From Sphingomonas sp. (lineage in GTDB: Bacteria > Pseudomonadota > Alphaproteobacteria > Sphingomonadales > Sphingomonadaceae): 53,462 bases of DNA. The translations under genes and the position numbers were made by a program. The stretch is taken from contig JAICSX010000012.1 of the NCBI GenBank assembly GCA_025936675.1, positions 1 to 53,462 on the forward strand, in the 5' to 3' direction. The notes beneath the pieces are model-generated. The model was not told the DNA's origin. It saw only the letters and a list, made by a program, of their open reading frames with translations, and ran no database searches. Shown piece by piece: positions 48,935 to 53,462 of the stretch (positions are counted from its first letter, which is position 1; each line of letters starts with the position of its first letter).

Positions 48935-50878
48935 ATGCTTTCCTTCTTTCGCAAAATTTCCAAATCCAAGATCGGAACCTGGGTCATTGCCGCGATTGGA
49001 CTTGCCATCCTCGCCGGGTTCGCTCTCGCCGATCTCTCGAATTTCGGCACAGGCCAGACTGGTTTCGGAATGGGCAGCACGACGCTCGCGAAGGTGGGCG
49101 ACCAGGAAGTCACCGAGCCGCAGATGAGCGATGCCATGCAGCGGCGGCTGCAGCAGGTGCGGCAGCAGAACCCGACGGCCGATTATTCGACGATCATCGG
49201 CGATTTCAACGCGGTGCTTGGAGCACTGATTGACCAGAGCACCTTGTTCGCGTTCGCCGACAAATTTCATTTTCCGCTTTCGAAGCGGCTGGTCGATGGC
49301 GAGATCGCGCAGATCCCAGCGACAAAGGGGCTCAACGGCCAATTCAGCGAGCAATCCTATCAGCAGTTCCTGCAGCAGCAGCGCCTGTCTGACGCCGAAG
49401 TCCGGCAGATCATTGGCGGTGACCTGCTACAGCGGCTGATCCTGACTCCGATCGCGGCGAATGCGCGCGTGCCGCTGAGCCTCGCAAGCCAATATGCCTC
49501 GATGCTTCTCGAAGAGCGGGAAGGCGACGCGGCGATCGTACCGATGGATGTATTCAAGGCAGGACTGACGCCGACCGACGCGCAGGTGCAGCAATATTAT
49601 GCGGCCAACAAAGCCCGCTACATGATCCCGGAGCAACGCGTGCTCCGGATTGCACGGATCGGACCTGAGCAGGTCGCGAACATCTCGGCAACCGACAAGG
49701 AAATCGCCGATTATTACAACGCCAACAAAGCGACTTACGCGCCGAGCGAGACCCGCTCGTTGAGCCAGGTCGTCGTGCCCGACCAGGCGACCGCCAACGC
49801 CATCGCCGGGCGAGCCAAAGGCGGAGCAACGCTTGCTGCCGCCGCCGCTCCTGCAGGATCGAAGGCAGCGGTGACGACGCTGAACGACCAGAGTCAGCAG
49901 GCCTATGCCGGAGTCGCCGGCGACAGTGCAGCGGCCGCTGTTTTCGCGGCGCCGGCAGGATCCGTGGTCGGCCCGATCCAGACACAATTCGGGTGGGCGG
50001 TCGTAAAGGTCGAATCGGCCAAGAAAGTGACTGGCAAGACGCTCGACCAGGCTAAGACGGAGATCGCCGCCAAGCTCAACGCGGACAAACGCAAGGGCGC
50101 GATCGAGGACACGATCGCCAAGGTTCAGGATGCGCTCGACGGGGGCAGCAACTTCGCCGAGGCCGTGGCCGCCGCGACGCTGCCGGTGACTACGACTCCG
50201 CTGATCACCGCAAACGGCACATCAAGGACCGATGCGAGCTACAAGCTACCGCCTGAACTGCAGCCGGTCCTGAAAAGCGGCTTTGCGCTCGAGCCGAGTG
50301 ACGAACCCGAAGTCGTCGCGCTCGGCAAAGACCAGGGCTATGCAATCGTCTCCCCGGCACAGGTCGTTCAAAGCGCGCCTGCCCCGCTCGCATCGATCAA
50401 AGACCAGGTCGCAGGCGATTGGGTCAACGACCAGGCGATGCAGCGCGCACGCGCCGCAGCCGAGCAGATTGCTGAACGAGCATCCGGTGGTACATCGCTC
50501 ACGGATGCTATCAAGGCTGCGGGGACGGCGATTCCCGCTCCGCGGCCGATTACCGCGCGTCGGATCCAGATATCGAACGCGCAAGGCCAGCCCGTGCCGG
50601 CCCTGCAGCTGCTGTTCGCCACCGGCGCGGGGAAGAGCAAGATGGCGCCCAATCCGCAGGGCGGCGGGTTCTTCGTCGTCAAAACGAACAAGATCACGCC
50701 GGGCAATGCGGTAAGCCAGCCTGGCCTCATCGCGCAGGTCCAGCAGCAGCTCAATCAGGCAGCGTCTGGCGATTATGCGCAGGAGTTCCTGGGGTCGCTG
50801 AAGCAGCAGATGAAGGCAAAGCGCAATGAAAGCGCGATCCAGGCGTATAAAGCGCAGTTGGTGAGGAACGGAGCCTAA
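48935..50878 (+). CDS. ppiD: PpiD-like membrane-anchored periplasmic isomerase/chaperone
   Basis: A 647-aa SurA-N/parvulin protein. An N-terminal transmembrane anchor (GTWVIAAIGLAILAGFAL) places the bulk in the periplasm near the Sec exit. A SurA-N domain (residues about 45-200, VGDQEVTEPQMSDAMQRRL) is followed by a parvulin domain (APAGSVVGPIQTQFGWAVVKVESA), then a long alpha-helical region and a second rotamase-like region. PpiD is a Sec-associated chaperone in E. coli. ATG 48935 is the normal start. In several sphingomonads I recall trp genes following; here the accessory segment follows instead. Confidence 0.9.
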   Translation: MLSFFRKISKSKIGTWVIAAIGLAILAGFALADLSNFGTGQTGFGMGSTTLAKVGDQEVTEPQMSDAMQRRLQQVRQQNPTADYSTIIGDFNAVLGALIDQSTLFAFADKFHFPLSKRLVDGEIAQIPATKGLNGQFSEQSYQQFLQQQRLSDAEVRQIIGGDLLQRLILTPIAANARVPLSLASQYASMLLEEREGDAAIVPMDVFKAGLTPTDAQVQQYYAANKARYMIPEQRVLRIARIGPEQVANISATDKEIADYYNANKATYAPSETRSLSQVVVPDQATANAIAGRAKGGATLAAAAAPAGSKAAVTTLNDQSQQAYAGVAGDSAAAAVFAAPAGSVVGPIQTQFGWAVVKVESAKKVTGKTLDQAKTEIAAKLNADKRKGAIEDTIAKVQDALDGGSNFAEAVAAATLPVTTTPLITANGTSRTDASYKLPPELQPVLKSGFALEPSDEPEVVALGKDQGYAIVSPAQVVQSAPAPLASIKDQVAGDWVNDQAMQRARAAAEQIAERASGGTSLTDAIKAAGTAIPAPRPITARRIQISNAQGQPVPALQLLFATGAGKSKMAPNPQGGGFFVVKTNKITPGNAVSQPGLIAQVQQQLNQAASGDYAQEFLGSLKQQMKAKRNESAIQAYKAQLVRNGA

Positions 50879-50933
50879 CGCCCGCGACCGGGGTATAGTG
50901 ATATCGGCTCGATTAGCTTCGGCTGACCACACT

Positions 50934-50955
50934 CAGTGTCTGCAATAGGTGGAAA
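50934..50955. repeat. Short repeat copy downstream of the kinase gene
   Basis: The 22-base segment starting cagtgtctgcaataggtgg resembles the segment at 52195-52216 (16 of 22 positions match by eye, same orientation). Such short intergenic motifs around an aatgggtggaaa core are common in sphingomonad genomes. The two copies flank the histidine kinase. The rest of the 103-bp spacer after ppiD has no gene. Confidence 0.35.
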
Positions 50956-50981
50956 GCCGCCGTTCTGGCCAGCGCAGTACC

Positions 50982-52004
50982 TTAAGGATGCTCGACCGAG
51001 ACTTTGGTGCCCGGTTGGCTGTCGCTGGTCGTGACGGTTGCACCGAGTTGTTTAGCGAGGGCATCCACGATGCCAGTACCAAGGCCTGGCGTTCCTGAGC
51101 CATCGCCCCCATCAATGCCAACTCCGTCGTCCTCGACGCTAAGCGCCCATCCTTTTCCGTTCGCAGCATAGTCAACCGTGACCGAGCCGTTCTGGCTCGG
51201 GTCCGGGAAGGCATGCTTGAGCGCGTTGATGACCAGTTCCGTGACAATTAGTCCGAGGCTGACCGATACGTTGGCAGTCGCCTTGCTGTCATCGGCAGTC
51301 GAGGACAGCGAAATACGCCCATCATCGTCGATCATCGAAGCCCCGATGCTAGCGCACAGCTCCTTGAGGTAGGGGCGGAGCTCAACCTCTTCATTCGAGG
51401 TTATAGCCAGCTGCTTTTGCAGCGTTGCGATCGACATGACCCGGTTGTGGGCGCTGTAGAGGTGGGTGCGGGTTTCTTCGGACTGAACCCGGCGGGCGCT
51501 CTGCATGAGCACGCTCGCGATGATCTGAAGGCTGTTGGCAACGCGATGCTGGAGTTCCCGGAGTAGAACCTGTTTCTCCTGAACCAGCTCGTCCTTCAAT
51601 TTCGCTGCCAGTCGAGCCGACGTGATATCCGTGACCGTCAATGCAATCATGGGCTGTCGGCCGCCACCAAGGTCGAGGCGTTGCGCATTTATCGACACGC
51701 AGGCCGTCTCATGCCCGTCGCGAACCAGGTTCATTTCATAGGAGTCGACTGCCGCATTACTGGCCAAGGTCGCCCGAAGCAGCGAATGGAGCTGGGGAAC
51801 GTCCCACTCACCGTTACCGATTTTTGCCAGCGCAATGCCTTCGATGGTATTGGGATCAATCCCGAAGGCGCTGCAGAATGATGCGCTGCCGCTAATGACG
51901 ACAAACCGGTCGTCAAGCACCAACAACGGTGCCTGGGACGAGGTTATCAAGGCCAGCGCAAGGCTGGCGGCGGCGTCGGGGCGTAGGGGCGTAATAAATT
52001 CCAT
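50982..52004 (-). CDS. HisKA_2-type sensor histidine kinase with PAS-like domain
   Basis: A 340-aa soluble histidine kinase. ATG 52004 is chosen over TTG 52010. An N-terminal PAS-like sensor region (about residues 20-135, FVVISGSASFCSAFGIDPNT) is followed by a HisKA_2 dimerisation domain with phospho-His in RELQHRVANSLQ and an ATPase domain (N-box ELVINALKHAF, VEDDGVGIDGG, GLGTGIVDALAKQL). The HisKA_2/HWE type is the class used in the PhyR general-stress pathway and in light or chemical sensing of alphaproteobacteria, though the partner is not in the window. No membrane segment. It stands alone on the minus strand, and a 247-bp spacer separates it from the next gene. Confidence 0.88.
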   Translation of the reverse strand: MEFITPLRPDAAASLALALITSSQAPLLVLDDRFVVISGSASFCSAFGIDPNTIEGIALAKIGNGEWDVPQLHSLLRATLASNAAVDSYEMNLVRDGHETACVSINAQRLDLGGGRQPMIALTVTDITSARLAAKLKDELVQEKQVLLRELQHRVANSLQIIASVLMQSARRVQSEETRTHLYSAHNRVMSIATLQKQLAITSNEEVELRPYLKELCASIGASMIDDDGRISLSSTADDSKATANVSVSLGLIVTELVINALKHAFPDPSQNGSVTVDYAANGKGWALSVEDDGVGIDGGDGSGTPGLGTGIVDALAKQLGATVTTSDSQPGTKVSVEHP

Positions 52005-52194
52005 GGCCAAGGCCTTCGGAGACCGAGATCGTCGCGGGACTGCGACTGGCTCGGCAGAAACGCCGGGCGTTGGACTGGCCCGAAATGGCCGGTCAAAAAC
52101 GCGGAGAGGCCACTATACGCTTTATTTCCAAGAACCTTGCATCAATTCGGCGGACTAAGTGTGCGCCAAAACGGGTCGAAGGCGGACACTGCCC

Positions 52195-52216
52195 TAATGT
52201 TTGTAATGGGTCGAAA
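52195..52216. repeat. Short repeat copy upstream of the kinase gene
   Basis: The 22-base segment taatgtttgtaatgggtcg and following bases resembles 50934-50955 in the same orientation. Nearby, gggtcgaa occurs twice (52173-52180 and 52208-52215). The 247-bp spacer 52005-52251 contains no gene I can support, only this degenerate dispersed-repeat-like sequence. Confidence 0.35.
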
Positions 52217-52251
52217 CCCGCCATCGGCTCACCAGCGGCGCGAATGGAAAG

Positions 52252-52728
52252 TTACGCATTGTCCATGTCGAATTCTTCATAGAATCCGATTGATTTGATC
52301 CTCGCACTACCGCTCTTCATCGCCGCCCCGTGCAAATGGATGAATTTGAGGCCGCCAGTTAGCATCGTGGCGACGACGTTCCACAGCGCATCGAACGGTA
52401 CTGAGCCGAGGTATTCGGATCGATCGCCTCGGAACGTGAGCGTGCCCACGCCAGCTTTGTGCTTATCGAGAGCATATGTTTGCAACCAAAGATCGCGCTC
52501 GTTTGGCCGATCGCCGATGAGGGTGAACCTGGTCGTTCGACCTTTGAACTTCTCTGGGGCCAGACAGGTGGCGTCCACCTCCGGGTGGAAATGTTCCGAG
52601 AACGCGGTGCGATCCAACCGCCAGCCGTCGCCAAAGCTGTAGTGAGAATGGACCTTTTCGATTGCGAAGAGGAAGCTGCCCCACTCTTCAACCGGTCGGC
52701 GTTTGCGCCGCGTTTTTTTCGCAACCAT
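52252..52728 (-). CDS. Hypothetical protein next to cas1
   Basis: A 158-aa protein I do not recognise. ATG 52728 has a good ggagg site. The N-terminus is very basic (KKTRRKRRP), followed by a hydrophilic alpha/beta body with FAIEKVHSHYSF, RTTRFTLIGD, GVGTLTFRGDRSEYLGSVPF and LTGGLKFIHLHG. There is no transmembrane segment. The basic end suggests nucleic-acid contact, but this is a guess. It is too different from Cas2 (no short ferredoxin fold with an N-terminal VxYD strand). It starts 19 bp after the cas1-like gene, so the two are probably cotranscribed. Confidence 0.65.
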   Translation of the reverse strand: MVAKKTRRKRRPVEEWGSFLFAIEKVHSHYSFGDGWRLDRTAFSEHFHPEVDATCLAPEKFKGRTTRFTLIGDRPNERDLWLQTYALDKHKAGVGTLTFRGDRSEYLGSVPFDALWNVVATMLTGGLKFIHLHGAAMKSGSARIKSIGFYEEFDMDNA

Positions 52729-52747
52729 GCGACCTCCCTGAGCGCCC

Positions 52748-53462
52748 TCATGATCCCGTCAGTACAAGTGTCGCAACAGTTCGAGCCAATTGGGGCGATA
52801 AGCGGCAAGAGCCATTTGGGCGCATAATGAAATCGACCGCCGCAAGCGGCTGTTGCCGAATGAACCGTAGCACCTCTGCGTCGACTTTCGGCCGCTCGGG
52901 TTCGATCAAATCAAGGAGGAACGCGGGCTTGCCGGGCACACTGACATGCATAATCCCGATCGTCGGGTCGTAGCCGTCGGCGATGCTTTGCATCTGCAAT
53001 GCCGAAAGCTTCACAGCATAAGCGTAGTTGAGGATCGCATTCACTGGATGCGACGCATCGCGGTTCTCTTTCCGCCCGCCATTAGCGAATGAGGCGCGTC
53101 CCGAATAAGCAAACCAGCTGTCGGGAACGGGGCGCCGTGACAATCCCGTCCAACGCAATTTCACACCACGCCAAGCCGCAAAATACGCCGAGGCGCACTC
53201 ACCCTCGATTGCAAAGATATCATTCATGTCTTCGAACGACTGACTCGCTAAGCGTTCAACGGCACTCCTAGCTTTCGAAACGGCGACATCGCGAGCCGCC
53301 GAGCTGGGCACCTGCTCTTCCAGTGTTTGCAGGCTGGAATTGAGCTTGGCTCGGATCAGGTCCGTTGCGAACGCGAAGAGTCGGTCGGGGTCGGCTCGGG
53401 TCTCCCTCTGCCAGCGCAGCTTCACAGGATCGCCGGAGTAGCCGTTTCCATTGGCGATCGCC
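52748..53462 (-). CDS. cas1: Cas1-family integrase (C-terminal part), apparently solo
   Basis: The last 237 residues of a Cas1-like protein; the N-terminal beta domain lies beyond the right edge. Cas1 integrates DNA fragments in CRISPR adaptation. Matching blocks: a conserved LRWQRETRADPDRLF helix, RAKLNS, FAIEGECASAYFAAW with the first catalytic Glu (codon 53204-53206), HPVNAILNYAYAV, and GIMHVSVPGKP with the catalytic His (codon 52946-52948), then LLDLIEPERPKVD with Asp and Glu (codons 52910-52912 and 52901-52903). The C-terminus MRPNGSCRLSPQLAR fits the group of solo Cas1-like proteins found in alphaproteobacteria. All catalytic residues are intact. No cas2, array or effector is visible here. 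Confidence 0.87.
   Translation of the reverse strand, partial: AIANGNGYSGDPVKLRWQRETRADPDRLFAFATDLIRAKLNSSLQTLEEQVPSSAARDVAVSKARSAVERLASQSFEDMNDIFAIEGECASAYFAAWRGVKLRWTGLSRRPVPDSWFAYSGRASFANGGRKENRDASHPVNAILNYAYAVKLSALQMQSIADGYDPTIGIMHVSVPGKPAFLLDLIEPERPKVDAEVLRFIRQQPLAAVDFIMRPNGSCRLSPQLARTVATLVLTGS

Noticed and set aside
52252..52728. The 158-aa protein as Cas2.
   Set aside because: It lacks the N-terminal Asp-containing strand and the compact ferredoxin fold length of about 90 residues.
52005..53462. A CRISPR array next to the Cas1 gene.
   Set aside because: No regularly spaced direct repeat of 25-40 bp is present in the visible DNA. Only short dispersed-repeat-like words occur.

Overview
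This 53.5 kb window is a high-GC alphaproteobacterial chromosome segment, most likely from a sphingomonad (Sphingomonas or Sphingomicrobium type). The evidence is gene order and content: pckA divergent from chvI-chvG-hprK-rapZ-EIIA-HPr, lptD-surA-pdxA-rsmA, tpiA-secG-pyrG, HdaA-type Hda, and an EcfG-type general-stress promoter (GGAAC-N16-CGTT). Nearly all of it is dense core genome. No rRNA, tRNA, insertion sequence or CRISPR array was seen, and no gene-free gap exceeds about 262 bp.

Layout. 1-3.4 kb: the 5' end of dapA, a secreted lytic transglycosylase, GreB and a divergent PPK2-like protein. 3.5-8.9 kb: aspS, rnd, an I78-type lipoprotein, hda and a DUF2066 protein. 8.9-13.3 kb: a purM-purN operon with small followers, a cardiolipin synthase and ndk. 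13.4-21 kb: holC-pepA, then the outer-membrane biogenesis operon lptD-surA-pdxA-rsmA. 21-26.5 kb: a TPR protein, an RNA m5C methyltransferase, guaB, a CoA-ester lyase and an SPFH/NfeD pair. 26.4-31.7 kb: a secreted DUF885 hydrolase, a secreted amidohydrolase, an unknown protein and pckA. 32-37.5 kb: an eight-gene overlapping run, chvI to a small lipoprotein, that joins envelope sensing to the nitrogen-type PTS. 37.6-42.8 kb: rmuC, a Cys-rich copper-binding-type protein, def, recR and fmt-truA. 42.8-50.9 kb: a PLP decarboxylase-like protein, trxB, a 49-aa membrane protein, pyrG, secG, a duplicated-domain periplasmic protein, tpiA and ppiD.

The right end (about 50.9-53.46 kb) differs. It is visibly AT-richer, carries a HisKA_2-type histidine kinase flanked by two similar short repeats, an unrecognised 158-aa protein, and the C-terminal 237 residues of a Cas1-family integrase with its active-site residues intact. 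No Cas2, effector or array is visible, so this looks like a solo Cas1 in an accessory segment. It is the most interesting locus here, but the window cuts it off.

Other points of note: a fold-type-III PLP decarboxylase homologue in which the PLP-binding lysine is serine; a PPK2-like protein lacking the Walker-B aspartate; a recR/fmt divergent spacer that is almost wholly one palindromic repeat element; and very compact or overlapping convergent gene ends.
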